DNA of 64,000 bases from Limonium bicolor (lineage: Eukaryota; Streptophyta; Magnoliopsida; Caryophyllales; Plumbaginaceae), in the NCBI GenBank assembly GCA_023374045.1, contig CM041783.1, forward strand, positions 93,097,298 through 93,161,297. The letters are read 5' to 3'. The translations under genes were made by a program, and so were the position numbers. The notes beneath the pieces were generated by a model. It worked only from the letters and a program-made list of their open reading frames with translations. It was not told where the DNA came from and did no database searches. Below are positions 22,488 through 34,022 of this stretch, piece by piece (position 1 is the first letter of the stretch; every line of letters starts with the position of its first letter).

Positions 22488-24955
22488 GGTCTGCAACATA
22501 CGTCTCTGCGTAGTATGTTTTCAGAAGTAAATGAATGTGGTGTCGAGTTAATGACGAACTTCAAATCCTGATAACACACTTACCTAAGCAGAAGACAAGC
22601 TGGTGGCATTAGGAAAACTAGCTAGCAACCGAAAAAAAGAGAATTCAGAAGTAGAAATCTAGGGCCATGAACGAAACAGAAAGACCAAAAAAAAAACTAG
22701 ATCACGTTGCAGTTTTTGTTTTTCAGATTTACAAATTGTATGTGAGGAAGTTTTAGGGGTGTAGACATTATTGTTTTGGGTTTAGAATCTTGATAGAACA
22801 TTTTCTTATGTGGAGATCAAGGTAAGGGAAGTTGGAAGTCAGGTTGTATAACTGAAACAAAACAACAGAATAGGATCTGCATCAGTAGATGATTTCAGTT
22901 TTTACTTACAGTGTTACCGATTTAGTATAAAGAAGTTTAAGAGGTACATGCTTTATTGTTTAGGGTCTGCTCTTGAAGATTAAAATCGTGGTAAACCACT
23001 TGACTGGATGAGTAAACAACTTGGGAAAACAAAAAAAAACAGATTAGAGGGCTGAAAGAAAGGGATAGAAGATAGTAAATCTGTTCTAGTATTTCAGGTT
23101 CTGAAATTTGCTTGTTTCAGTATAGGTAAGTTCCGTAGCTGTAACAAGGATGTTGTGGGTATGTTTCGATGATAAAACTGTGTTAATACACCCAACAAGG
23201 AGCTAAATGATTGGGAGAAATTAAAAGTCAGATTAAGGAACAGGAAGAAAAACAATCGAAGAGAGGATGCATCAGTATCGATTTTTCTTTCAGTTTCTGT
23301 TTTTCTGTGTAAAGAGCTTCCAGGGGTGTTGTCTACGTTACTATAAGTCTGTTTCGAGGATTGAGTCATGATTAAACACTTAACTGAGGAAGTGAGTAAT
23401 TGAGATAGGTTGAGGACCAGGTTGTGAACTAACAGAAGGGAGAAAAAATAAGGGTATCAGAATATGATGTTTCAGTTTCAGATTTTTCTCCAATTCAGTT
23501 TTGGACATCTCAGTAGCATTAACAATACTGTCATGGTGTGGTAATTAATTTACAACATGGCTAATGTTCAACTAAGTTGGTATACTCACTTGGAAGTTTG
23601 AAGGCGGGTTAGTAATCAAGAAGGAAACAATAATGCATCAGTCCAGGATTTCTGTTTCTTTCAGTTTTCAGTTTTGTGTCAAACTTTTCAGAGGGGTGTT
23701 CCTGGTTGCTTTGGAATTTGTCTTAAGGTTAAGACCATACCAAGGGTTTAGACAATCTAGGGAGAAACCAATTAACATACAAAAACAGAAGTAAGAGATA
23801 GAGAATGAGATAGCAGTTTTCTGTTTTAGTTCAATTTTTAGTTTCTGAAATTCCTGGTTTCAGTGTAAACACGATGCAGCAGAAATAACAGTGTTGATTT
23901 GGGTTTGTTTTGAGGATGAAACCTTGCTAAGACTCCTAAATCAGTAGCTAGACAATATGGGGGAAACTAGAAATCAGATTAGTGAACAAAGAAAAGAGGA
24001 TAGAAGAGAATTTATCAGTTTTATGTTTCGGTTTTTCTGCAAAATTAGGTTCTGTAAAATGAACTTTCGAATGGGTTAACAGTGCTGTTTTAAGTGGGGT
24101 TTTAGTTTAAAACTTCCCTAATACACCTAGATAGTTGGGTAAAAACTTTAGGAAGGATTGGAAACTGATTTATAACCTAAAAGGGAACTTAAAGAGGGGT
24201 TGTGCAGATTTGGTGTTTACAGTTTTCTGCATTTTCTAGCTTCTGTATAATGAACATTCAGAGGTGTTAAACAGTTTTGTTTTGAGTTGGGTTTGAGTTC
24301 AAAACCTTCCTAATAAAACTATCTAGTTGAGTAAGAATTTTTGGAAGAATTGAAGCTGATTAATGAACTAAAAACAAGAGGAAAAAGGTGATGTACAGTT
24401 TTGGTTTTCAGTTTTCCAGAATCTGCTATCTTCTGTATAACTATAGTACAGTTGATATGAGAGGGTTGTATAGGTCTGGAAATTTACTTATAACCTTGCT
24501 AACATATTTACCTAAGAGGGTAAACAATTTGGGAGGAATTAGAAAGCAATTTAATACATTAAAAGGGGAGGTTTAGTGGAAGTTTACACAAGGTTGATGT
24601 TTCAGTTTTCTGAAACTTCTGTCTCCGTATGATCAATATCCAGAGGTGTTAAAAGTGTGGTGTGGGTTTAAAAATGAACCCAAATATTGCTAATATATTT
24701 ATCTAAGTTGGTGAAACATTTTGGGGAAGATTAAACCTCAGTTGGTACCTTAAATGTGGGGTTAAGTAAGGTTAAACACCGAGATTATGTTTTAGTTTTC
24801 TAAACTTTGGGATTTCTTATATATGGGCTTTAGAAGTATTTTAAAGACCTTGTTGCTGTGATAATGGGTTAAAAACATTACTAACCTATTTATATAAGGA
24901 AGGAATACATCTTAAGGGAATGAAAATCCACCCTTAGATAAACTTGTTACTTGTT
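22488..24955 (+). repeat. Degenerate ~190-bp tandem array, about 12-13 units
   Basis: Repeated landmarks in fixed order: CAGTTTTCTG-like, AGAGGTGTT, GTTTTGGGTTTG, AAACCTTGCTAA, CTTACCTAAGT, AACAATTTGGGAGGAATTAG and GGAACTTAAAG. Units start near 22705, 22892, 23095, 23291, 23475, 23662, 23830, 24028, 24218, 24400, 24600 and 24792, giving spacings of about 170-205 bp. A partial unit precedes 22705. Divergence between units is high, so the array is old. Confidence 0.8.
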
Positions 24956-25650
24956 AGTGCTTAGAATACTCTAAAACGTTAGCTAGAGGATGGACTTAGT
25001 TAACGTTTGAAATGACTATGTAAATGTCCTAGGAGTAAGATAAAGCCTAAGGTTAATACTTGGAATGTTTCTAAGGGCTAGTATAAGTCGAACGTTCAAA
25101 AGTTCACCTAGGGAATAACACCCGATAAAATGGGATAAACTAGGAAAAATGTTACAACTGTCGTGGCATGAAATCATAAAACTGACCAGTTCTTTTAATT
25201 AAAGTTAGGACCGTAACGAACGCCGACCGGGACCCCGTGTGTGAGACTACTCTTGCATCTGACTAAGGTATGGACATGTGTGGTTCGTATGTTACCGTGT
25301 TACACGGCTTGTGTGATGTGTGCCTTGTTTGACTATGACCACAAGACTAATGCATGAAAACGGGTGTTTGTTTTACCCTGATTATTTGTCTGTTGTGAGC
25401 TTATGTAAAGCATGTGAATGGATTGCTTATTTCCCTTGCTTACCCGCTTGCTACTATTGTGCATATTGCTTGCGCGCACACAGTAGTGTAGTCCCTTCTC
25501 GTTGATGAAACCTTGAGACGAAACCCAACGAACTTCGTAAACAAAACAAAGGAACTACATAAAGGGAAAACTCCTCTTAACTATAGAGGACCTCTAATGA
25601 CACCCACTATGGTGCTGAACTATCAATGATAATGATAAGCCAATACCCGT

Positions 25651-26090
25651 TTAAAGAGGAATAGGGAGACGGGCCCTTTGTATCCGGGGTAGTGACCAGT
25701 AACATTAAAAGGCATAGGGAGACGGACCCTTTGTATCCGGGGCAGAGACCAGTAACATTGAAAGGCATAGGGAGACGGACCCTTTTGTATCCGGAGCAGA
25801 GGCTAGTAACATTAAAAGGAATAGGGAGACGGACCCTTTGTATCCGGAGCAGAGGCTAGTAACATTGAAAAGGCATAGGGAGACGGACCCTTTGCATCCG
25901 GAGCAGAGGCTAGTAACATTGAAAAGGCATAGGGAGACGAACCCTTTGTATCCGGAGTAGAGGCTAGTAATATTGAAAAGGCATAGGGAGAAGGACCCTA
26001 AGTATCCGGAGTAGAGGCTAGTAACATTGAAAAGGAATAGGGAGACGGACCCTTGGTATCCGGAGCAGTGGCTAGTAACATTTAAAAACA
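25651..26090 (+). repeat. ~54-bp tandem array (ATAGGGAGACGGACCCTTTG)
   Basis: Eight units of 53-54 bp, each with ATAGGGAGACGGACCCTTTG, TATCCGGAGCAG and GCTAGTAACATTGAAAAGG. They differ by a few bases. A minus-strand ORF across them (25705-26091) is only a translation of the repeat. Confidence 0.92.
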
Positions 26091-27070
26091 ACAGAGAGAG
26101 AATGAGCTATCCGGGAATGGAGGATTAGCTATGAAGAAGACGTTCTCCAAATGGTGGTGATAAGAGAATTCACAAATAACCCTTAAAGAAACAAGGAAAG
26201 ACTAGCACCTACATGGGATGGTCACGAGATCTAAACTATATCCCCAGACCTGGTGCAAGGAAAGAGAAAGAAAATACACTATAAGAGAACAAGAGAAAAG
26301 AAATGAAAACACACAACGCTCGAATGATCCCATAGTGAGGATCATGGGTATAACATACCTATGCACACGTTTTATTACTTACATGATGGTTGTTGCTATA
26401 CTAGCAGCTCGTTGTGCTAGGTTGTGTGTTTGATGTGCTATGATGCCAGCATGTTATGCTTGGATGTTGGTTGATATTGCTATGCTACCTTAAAGTGTGT
26501 ATGGTATCATGATATATTGTGGTGTGCTTTACTTCTTTATTATAGCATGTAAATTGACTTAATAATATTCGACCAAGTAGTCGTGTGGCCCGGCAACATA
26601 CGGGCTACACACGTTCATACTCAGCGTAGTTTGCTGAGTCCTTTACAACCCAAATTTTTCAGGTATTGTGTCGGACGGTAACGGAGTGTAGGCGGGATGG
26701 CTACCGTGGGGGTAGTCCATCAGGGCATTACTTTGAAGTTTGTAGTAGTATGTGTAATATATGGGTTGTTACTAAACCCGAGATGTAACTCTTAGTTTAT
26801 GATTTGGTAATTTTGTTGTAGACACTCGGTATTTGAGAATTGACTTTATGTTGTATATGAATTTTGTTAGAGGGCTGTTTCCAGTCATACAGACCGTAAC
26901 TTGGTGTTGGAAGAGTGGTCGTGTCAACCACGTGGGTGGTTGGCGTCTGTGACACCCGAATGGAGTTTATTCCGCTACATAGTTAACTTGTAATATGGCG
27001 AGGAACGATGTTCGTAATGCTGGATGTTTATTCGGGGGTGTTACAAGAGCAGACTATCCCAGGAGCAGAG

Positions 27071-27379
27071 ATGTCAAAGTTCAAGGATCTCCGTTTTACA
27101 GACGCAACGATTAATCATATAACTCGAGCCTATGACACAGGAGTCAAATGGGCTATCTTTGACGAGAGAGACACAGACCTTCGTTTGAGCGACTCTTATA
27201 AGAATTGGTTGGAGAAACGAGAGGATCGTACAGAGAAGTACCCATACTCCCTTAATCAACCAGTGATTAATCAAGACCCCACCCTCTCAATTGTTGTCAA
27301 TTTATAGCCTGCGCTGACAAAGAACCAGTTGAGGAAGAATGAGCGAGAAGAGTTGAAACGAAAGAAGATCATCGGCTGA
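27071..27379 (+). pseudogene. ORF1-like C-terminal remnant of element O
   Basis: The reading frame is open from 27008, but the part before 27046 belongs to LTR C. From the ATG at 27071 it encodes a soluble, charged peptide (MSKFKDLRFTDATINH...). A TAG at 27305-27307 interrupts it, and the frame continues to a TGA at 27377-27379 with a basic tail (LKRKKIIG). It sits between an LTR edge and the gag leader, where Ogre elements carry their extra ORF1 of unknown function. I infer it is the ORF1 end from position only. No domain is recognised. Confidence 0.4.
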
Positions 27380-28016
27380 TCTGCCATTCACTTGCTATTT
27401 AGTTTTAGTTTCATGACTAGCGGATGTTACCTCTTTTTTTAATCCGAATGTAACTCCCCATCTCTCTTTACTATATGGATGTAATCCCCTCTCGGAATTC
27501 GGATATATCAATTATGTTATTACTGTTTAAGTTATCTGGGTGTAATTCCCCTTTTTTTTTTAATTCGGATGTAACTCCCCATTCCCCTTATTATGTGAAG
27601 TACGGTTATGTAATGACTATTAACTGACATAACATTTTCCCCCTATGGTTCTAAATGTAACCCCCTTTTCCCCAACACATGCAATAGTGGTTAAGTAATG
27701 AAGTATGGCTTTTATTTTGGAAATGAAAACTAGGCTCGTGCGCCTTTTCTTCACAAATCAAGTATTATAGAAAACCTACTCTTTCAAAATGTTTTACACA
27801 AACCATGGGGACGGCCTTCTCCCTTTCACCTTCTTTCAAAATGTGCATTCATACTAACAATCTTCATGCTATTCCATAGTACAGTACCGTCGACAATAGA
27901 TTGTGAAGATTTTGAGTCTGATTCCAACCCAGTCTTCCAATATTACTCGACTTTGGAAGAGAGACTCTAGAGGCAGGCTGGCCAGCGATACCACGACCAA
28001 GACCTCATCTAAAACC
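27380..28016 (+). other. Element O leader with repeated TGTAACTCCCC
   Basis: T-rich non-coding spacer with five copies of TGTAA(C/T)(T/C)CCCC near 27449, 27480, 27541, 27569 and 27655, several preceded by AATTCGGA or AATCCGAA. From about 27960 the sequence is open and continuous with gag (a basic SRGRLASD peptide). Confidence 0.6.
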
Positions 28017-29643
28017 ATGGATCCGAGCCTGATGAACCCGACCGCTCCAGAAATTACCCAAGTTGTCACTTCTGCCACAGAGGCAAGTGCTAGCGCTCCC
28101 GGAGTTGACGGCAGCATACGACACCCTGATGCTGGCACCCTCTACCGTTTGTGGGAACAATCCCAAAGGAATGAATCTCTGATGAGACAGACGATAGAGC
28201 GTCTGGAGGAACAATTGCGAAAGGATAGGGTGAGCAAGGGAAATGACCCATACCTTACCGACCCCGATGATGATTATATTGAAGAGACTCCAAGGATCAC
28301 TTTCAATCAAAGCCCTATATTCAACACCACCACACCACAACCTTTCACGGGAAAAGAACGTACAATTGTCCACCCCATAACGACAACGTTCCAAACAACT
28401 GACCTACTTTCTGGAGCCCCCTTGCCACCACCAATTCTGACCACAACCACAACCAAGCCAACCACTTTTCCCAAATTACCACCATTCCAGCCTACCGGAA
28501 TCACTACCCAAACTGCCAATCTCAGCAGGACCAAACCACCGGAAGCTTTCTACCCAAATTCACCTATCCCAGATACGATTCAGATGGGACAGTACCAATA
28601 CACCACCCCAAGACATGTTGTCCGTTTCGAGGAAGCAATTCCCCATGCCCAATTGCTACCACAACCGTCTAACCATTTGATTCATGGCTATAGTCAAGCC
28701 CCACCTGATGAGCACCTTCCAATTGACTTCGGTCAAATGAAGAAATCCCTAATGGAAGAGTTACTAGCAGAGATGCAGCTTGGGGAATGAGCCAAGATGC
28801 TGGGTTTCCGTCATTTCCAATTGAAGCCAAACTCCAAGTTGGCAGAGAATCTGAAACTGCCAGAAATCTCTAAATACTCCGGGAAAGGGGACCCTAGGCA
28901 CCATCTTGCCCAGTTTAACCGGGTCATGACCATGTACGGGCTAGATGATGAAATGAAGATAATCTGCTTCCCCACCTACCTTGAAGGCTCTGCCCAAACT
29001 TGGGTGTCGAGGTTGGACTTCACTGGAAAAAGTTGGAAGAATTCTACCAAGCTTTTGTGGAGCAGTATAGCTATAACACTCACCTAGGGGTCACCGGAGA
29101 GACTTGGAAACTATGAGACCAAGAAGCCATGAAACAGTGATGGAATTCATTATCAGATGGAGAAAGAAGGCGGGGCAGATGCTAGACCGGCCCAACGAAG
29201 ATGAACAAATAAGAATCATTATTGATTGCTTGGAAAATCCTTACTCGGACCATCTTAATTCTCTCGGAATTTGTGATTTTCGACACCTGAAAGTTGCTGC
29301 AACTGCTGCAGAAGAATTATCTTTAGCTGGGAAATTTAAAGGCCTAAGCTTCCAGGGATCGATTCACTGACATTCAAACTATCAAAACAAGTAGTCTAAG
29401 ACAGACACAAGCAGCAAGTTTGTCCCTACTCCCCCAAACACTCAACCTCAACCTCCAGTTTACCAAGCTCAGGTCAGCGGGCTAAAGTCAGACTATTCTG
29501 CAACCCCACCGCCAAGCAGCTACCAGACTCAACCCAGAAGAAATTATACCAGCTTAGGAATGCCCATGGACAAAGCATATGAAAAGCTGAAGAAAAGTGG
29601 GTTTTTGTTGGGACACCCAAAACCCAAACCCGGAGTTACCTAG
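28017..29643 (+). pseudogene. gag: Gag of element O (broken)
   Basis: The frame starts at an in-frame ATG at 28017 (open from 27903) and encodes a Thr/Pro-rich N-terminal half with a short coiled coil (about LYRLWEQSQRNESLMR). A TGA at 28788-28790 interrupts it, then the same frame resumes with the gag domain (LPEISKYSGKGDPRHHLAQF, YLEGSAQTWVSRL). A frameshift near 29050-29090 follows. The next segment, 29104-29370, has FIIRWRKKAGQML and EDEQIRIIIDCLENPYSDHL, parallel to TR-GAG1 Gag. The remaining C-terminal part is shifted again and runs into T before any zinc knuckle. It is non-functional as it stands. Confidence 0.75.
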
Positions 29644-29780
29644 ATGGGAACTGAAGAGGGGAAAATATGTCCAGAAGCCCCAAAGAAAGAGCAATGGCCT
29701 AGTAGAGCAAAAGAGAAGGGAAGAGGAAGGCCAGGGCAACGACCGGGCGTCCCTGTCTAAGCCCAAACAGGCCACAAGCA

Positions 29781-29979
29781 GTGACCGGTCGCTTTTAACC
29801 GGTCGCAAAGAGTCCAAGAACATAGCATAGAGAGTGACCGGCCACCAAAAGCGTCGCTACGACCGGTCGTTTATGACCGGTCGCCTGGAATGTAAGATGT
29901 AGTATAAGAAGCGACCGGTCGCCTGTGACCGGTCACCAAATACAGCACGAATAGCGACCGGTCGTCTGTGACCGGTCGA
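29781..29979 (+). repeat. GACCGGTC inverted-repeat cluster in T LTR
   Basis: At least eight GACCGGTC or near matches, mostly paired as GCGACCGGTCG...GTGACCGGTCG with 4-6 bases between, in units of about 50 bp. The same 8-mer recurs inside T at 36169-36368. Confidence 0.88.
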
Positions 29980-30121
29980 CAGGGGAATAAAGCAAGTACA
30001 GGTAGCGATCGAAGGTAGGGAAGTTAGGCTAAGATATTTATCAGATATTTTGTAGGTCTATCAAGATATTTATGTGCCAGGCTGGCACAATGTGATGGGC
30101 TAGAAGGCCTGTGAGAAACAC

Positions 30122-30130
30122 TATAAATAG
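30122..30130 (+). promoter_or_regulatory. TATA box of T LTR
   Basis: TATAAATAG followed by GGGTTCACCCC. The predicted transcript start is about 30 bases downstream. Confidence 0.7.
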
Positions 30131-30344
30131 GGGTTCACCCCTCAATAAAAGGAACGAGAACAATACCTAAGAATTTCCACTGTTGCATTATTATTGCGAA
30201 TCTCTATCTCCCCCTTTGTACTCCCCTTATTCGGTAACAAGGTAACTCAATAGAACTCGAAGAGCTCGATGACAGATTAGGATTCCAACTAGTGAATTAC
30301 GCGAGAAGACTGTTTGAGAACTTAGGGATTTTTACTATTTCATT

Positions 30345-30362
30345 TGGCGCCGTCTGTGGGAA
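30345..30362 (+). other. Primer-binding site of element T
   Basis: TGGCGCCGTCTGTGGGAA, two bases after the LTR end. This form is common in Tat-lineage elements. Confidence 0.85.
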
Positions 30363-30478
30363 ACGAACAGCTCAGATCTAGCAACCACGAGTCCACCGAC
30401 GAGAATAATAACTTTGGAAAACATATGAAGTCGACACATCTAAGAACGAAACTGTGTTTTTACAGGTTAGGTACGAAG

Positions 30479-31905
30479 ATGGCACCCAGAACAAGGAAAA
30501 ATCTGCAAACCAACGACGGAAGTACCGGACCCGAGGCAACCCACAACTCCATCTCCAAAAAAGACCTAGAGAACATGCTGACAGGCCTCACCAGATCCAT
30601 CGACGAAAAAATCGTGGAAGGAAAATGCAGAGAGACGAGGAATTCCAACGAAAGTGGGAGGAAATGTCGGAGGCGATAGATCTCCTGAAAGGTCGAGATG
30701 TAGCCGGAAGCAATGACGGGAAAAGAGGCACCCGAGGGGAGGCCTTAATCACTATCGAGGAGGAAGAAGATGACGCCATCGACATGAGCCGATACCCCTT
30801 CTCCGAAAAAATCCGCAGAGCCAAACTCCCGCCCCACTTCATCGCCCCGGCGGTGGAGAAGTACGACGGTACTGGGGATCCTGCTCAGCACATTAAGAAG
30901 TTCATGTTCGCCATGAACACCCAGGGGATTAGCTCCCTCGCCTTGTGCAACTTATTCCCTGGAACACTCTCCAAGAGAGCCTTGAGCTGGATCTCGTCTA
31001 GACCACCCCAGTCGATCTCCAGTTTCAAACAGCTAACCGAGGAATTCCAGCAATACTTTGCGGCTAGTAAAAAGGTAAAAAGGGAAACAATAGAGCTCAT
31101 GGATGTGAAACAGGCGAAGGGGGAGACTGTGAAAGAGTACAGCGAGTGGTTCCACAAACAGGTGGCTGAAATTGATGATATCGATGAAAAGATACTGATC
31201 AAGGCCTTTGGTAATGGCTTGGCCCACCCCCGCCTCGCTGGAAAAATAGCCACCAAGGCGCCAAAGTCGCATGGTGAGTTAGCCGAGATGATCCACGACT
31301 TCCTCAAATCAGAAGTTGCGGAGAATAAGGCCAAGAAGCTCCTCAACAGCTTTAGAGCCCCCGCCGCGGGTGAGAAGAAGGGAGGCCAGACAGGAGGGGC
31401 GGTTACGACCGGAGGATCGCACCAAGGGGGAAGCCGATACAAGCCTTATTCCAAGACCCCGGCCCCCCAGGGACAGCAGGCCTCGAGCTCCAGAGCCTTC
31501 CCAATGGTACTGATAGACCCAGGGAAATATGCCGCTGCCGTAAGAGAGGGACTTTTGCCCCCACCGAGAAAGCCCAACCTAGGAGAGGTGCCGGTGGCCT
31601 TCTGTGAGTATCATGGGCACCACAGCCACATGACCATAAATTGTGCGAACCTCGCCAAGGAGCTAAGGCTAATTGAGGAGAACAAGAAGAAAGGAAGGGG
31701 AGCCCAGCAAAGGCAGCACCATGGTAGCCAGTCCTCCTGGCCTAAACCCGAAGGAGAAGTCCACCCAGAGTTGGATCATAGCAAGTCCTTCGGGGTAATC
31801 ACAGGACTATTCTCAGAAGTGGGGCCCCTGACCCCCAATGAAAGGAAAAGACACGTCCACGAGGTTCACCGAGAACTCCCGGACAAGAAGGATACGAAAC
31901 ATCAA
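30479..31905 (+). pseudogene. gag: Gag of element T (frameshifted)
   Basis: The likely start is the ATG at 30479 (MAPRTRKNLQ), typical of Tat gag. The frame must shift by one base near 30630 to join the long downstream frame (MQRDEEFQRKWEEM onward to 31974). The domain order is normal: acidic region, YPFSEKIRRAKLPPHF, YDGTGDPAQHIKKF, then FQQYFAASKK, then KEYSEWFHKQVAEI, then a Gly-rich basic stretch and a CX2HX4HX4C knuckle (CEYHGHHSHMTINC). A second shift near 31900 separates it from protease. Without the two lesions it would be about 475 residues, a usual size. Confidence 0.8.
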
Positions 31906-32306
31906 AAGCTCCCTCAATCTACTTCACTGAGGATGATGAAGACGGGGTCCTGTACCCGCATAACGACACACTAGTCATACGGGCTCAGGTGAACGACCGC
32001 ATGATGGAAGGAATCCTGGTCGACAGCGGAGCAGGTGCTAATGTCATTTCTGCCGAGGCGGTAAAGAAACTCGAGATCCCGGAAGATAGGATCAAACCCT
32101 ATTCAGCTGTACTGGGTGGTTTCGTAGGGATCTTGGCCAAGTCTGCAGGGAGCATCGACTTCACCATCACCCTAGGACAAGGGGATGAGAGACGCACGGA
32201 AGAGTTGACAGCCTTCATCCTTCCCGGGCTTTCTGGGTACAATATGTACCTCGGGTGACCAGGAATAAACGCCTTTAGAGCCATTTGTAGCACCCACCAC
32301 CTGAAA
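31905..32306 (+). pseudogene. pol: Aspartic protease of element T (nonsense)
   Basis: The frame containing 31989-32258 has the aspartic protease active-site motif VDSGAGANVIS and the downstream LGGFVG and ILPGLSGYNMYLG stretch. It ends at a TGA (32256-32258), yet the same frame continues with PGINAFRAI, a conserved sequence after protease. The stop is consistent with a C-to-T change. This domain normally cleaves the Gag-Pol polyprotein. Confidence 0.8.
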
Positions 32307-34022
32307 ATGAAGTACCTGACCAGGTCAGGGAAGCTCGTTACGGTAAGAGGAAGCCAGAAAGTCGCGCGGGTATACGAGGTGCGGATCATGGAGAACCTAC
32401 CAGGAAATGGGACTGTCAAAACCGTGGGGTCCGAGAAGGAATTCAAGGGAAAGCTCCCCCTCCCCGATGAAACAGCGGAGCGGTACGAGGCTCCTGCTGA
32501 TCTCCCAAAAGAGGTACCTCTACGAACTGACCCCAACAAATTCTTTAAAATTGGAAATGCCTTTGACAGCGAAGAACAAGTCCATCTAACAAGATTCCTG
32601 GAAAAAAGAAGGGCCACATTCGCCTGGAGCACAGAAGAGATGCCCGGAATAGACCCAAACGTTATCCAGCATGATCTCAACGTAGACCCAGCGCACCCGG
32701 CAATCCGCCAAAGAAGAAGGGTGATCGGAGCAGAGAGGGACCAGGCTGCTCGAGAAGAAGTCCAAAAACTCCTGCAAGCAGGTTTTATCAGAGAGGTGTC
32801 ATACCCCAAGTGGCTGGCAAACGTAGTTATGGTAAAGAAATCTAATGGGAAATGGAGAATGTGTGTGGATTTCACCGACCTAAACAAGGCATGCCCCAAA
32901 GATTTTTACCCGTTGTCATCGATAGACCAACTGGTCGTCTCATCGGCCCAAAGCTCCGTCTTGAGCTTCCTAGATGCATTCTCCGGGTATAACCAGATAA
33001 AGATGAACGAGAGGGACTCCGAGAAAACTTCTTTCGTCACCTCAGCAGGAATCTTCTGCTACAAAGTGATGCCATTCGGATTGAAAAACTTCGGCGCGAC
33101 TTTCCAACGAATGATAGACAAAGTGTTCCAGGAGCAACTCTCAAGAAATGTGGAAGCTTATGTGGATGACATAGTCGTGAGAAGCCCGTCCAAAGAACAG
33201 CACATGAAAGACTTGGAAGAGACATTCACCACGCTCGACAAATTCCAAATCAAACTAAACCCGGAAAAATGTGTATTCGGGGTCACCAAAGGAAAATTCC
33301 TTGGGTTCATGGGACAGCGGGGAATAGAGGTGGACCGGGAAAAAACCCAAGCGATTCTTGACCTCAGCCCTCCCAAAAGCATTAAAGACGTCCAAGCCCT
33401 CAACGGGAGACTCACGGCCCTAAGCAGGTTCTGTTCAAAGCTACAGGAAAAAGCAATCCCGTTTTTCAACACGTTGAGAAAGAACAGCAAGTTCCAGTGG
33501 GGGCAAGAATGCAAAGAAACCTTCGAGAAAATCAAAGAGATGCTTCGAGAATTACCCAAGCTGGGAGTCCCAACGCCCGGTCAAGACCTCTACCTCTACC
33601 TGTCCGCATCGGCATGGGCGGTGGCAGCGGTCCTAATCATGGAGGACGAAAAGAAGGAGATTCCCGTCTACTACACAGGAAAGATCCTGACTCCCATAGA
33701 AAGACGCTACACCAATATTGAAAAAGTCTTTCTGGCTCTAGTGGTGGCATCCCGGAAGCTACGACCGTACTTCCAGTTACACCGAATCCTTGTAAGGACC
33801 AACTGGCCGTTGAAGCAAATAACGAATAAACCAAATGCGTCAGGACGCATGGTAAGCTGGGCAGTCGAACTCACCCAATACGAAATCCACTTTCTACCAC
33901 GAACGGCGATCAAAGCCCAGGCCCTAGCAGACTTTATAACGGAGACCAGCTTCGACCAAGAAGAAGGAAAGCCACCCACCCCCTTCATCATTCAGGTAGA
34001 CGGTGCTCAGTGCAAGACATGA
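32307..34022 (+). pseudogene. pol: Reverse transcriptase and first RNase H of element T
   Basis: A 571-codon open segment. RT motifs in order: VVMVKKSNGKWRMCVDF, LNKACPKDFYPL, FLDAFSGYNQI, KVMPFGLKNFGATFQRMI, and the catalytic YVDD at 33159-33170 (residues 285-288). The first RNase H follows (YYTGKILTPIERRYTNIEK, LRPYFQLH). Its first catalytic Asp appears replaced (LYLSAS), as is usual for the degenerate RNase H of Tat elements. The segment ends at a TGA (34020-34022) inside the second RNase H, where a Trp codon would fit. Confidence 0.88.

Larger units (their letters stand above)
22488..27045 (+). repeat. LTR C: truncated LTR with internal tandem arrays
   Basis: It ends GGGGGTGTTACA at 27045 like LTRs A and B, and its last 1.8 kb carries the same landmarks (ACCAAGTAGTCG, GTGGCCCGGCAACAT, a TTTTTCAGGT acceptor-like site, CCACGTGGGTGGTTGGCG). 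No TGAAATACCCC start is present: LTR B of M1 abuts it at 22487. I infer that M1 inserted here and the left part lies beyond M1 or was lost. It contains two tandem arrays, described separately. Confidence 0.65.
29644..30342 (+). repeat. Element T 5' LTR
   Basis: It ends in ATTTCA two bases before the PBS. The start is not fixed because no second copy exists in the window; candidates are TG at 29645 and TGTCCAG at about 29669. Length is about 0.7 kb. It has inverted-repeat cassettes, a TATA box and, near 30147, an AATAAA-like signal. Confidence 0.7.

Noticed and set aside
25705..26091. 128-residue minus-strand repetitive ORF
   Set aside because: Direct translation of the 54-bp DNA repeat. The 54-bp period is a multiple of three, so it stays open by chance.
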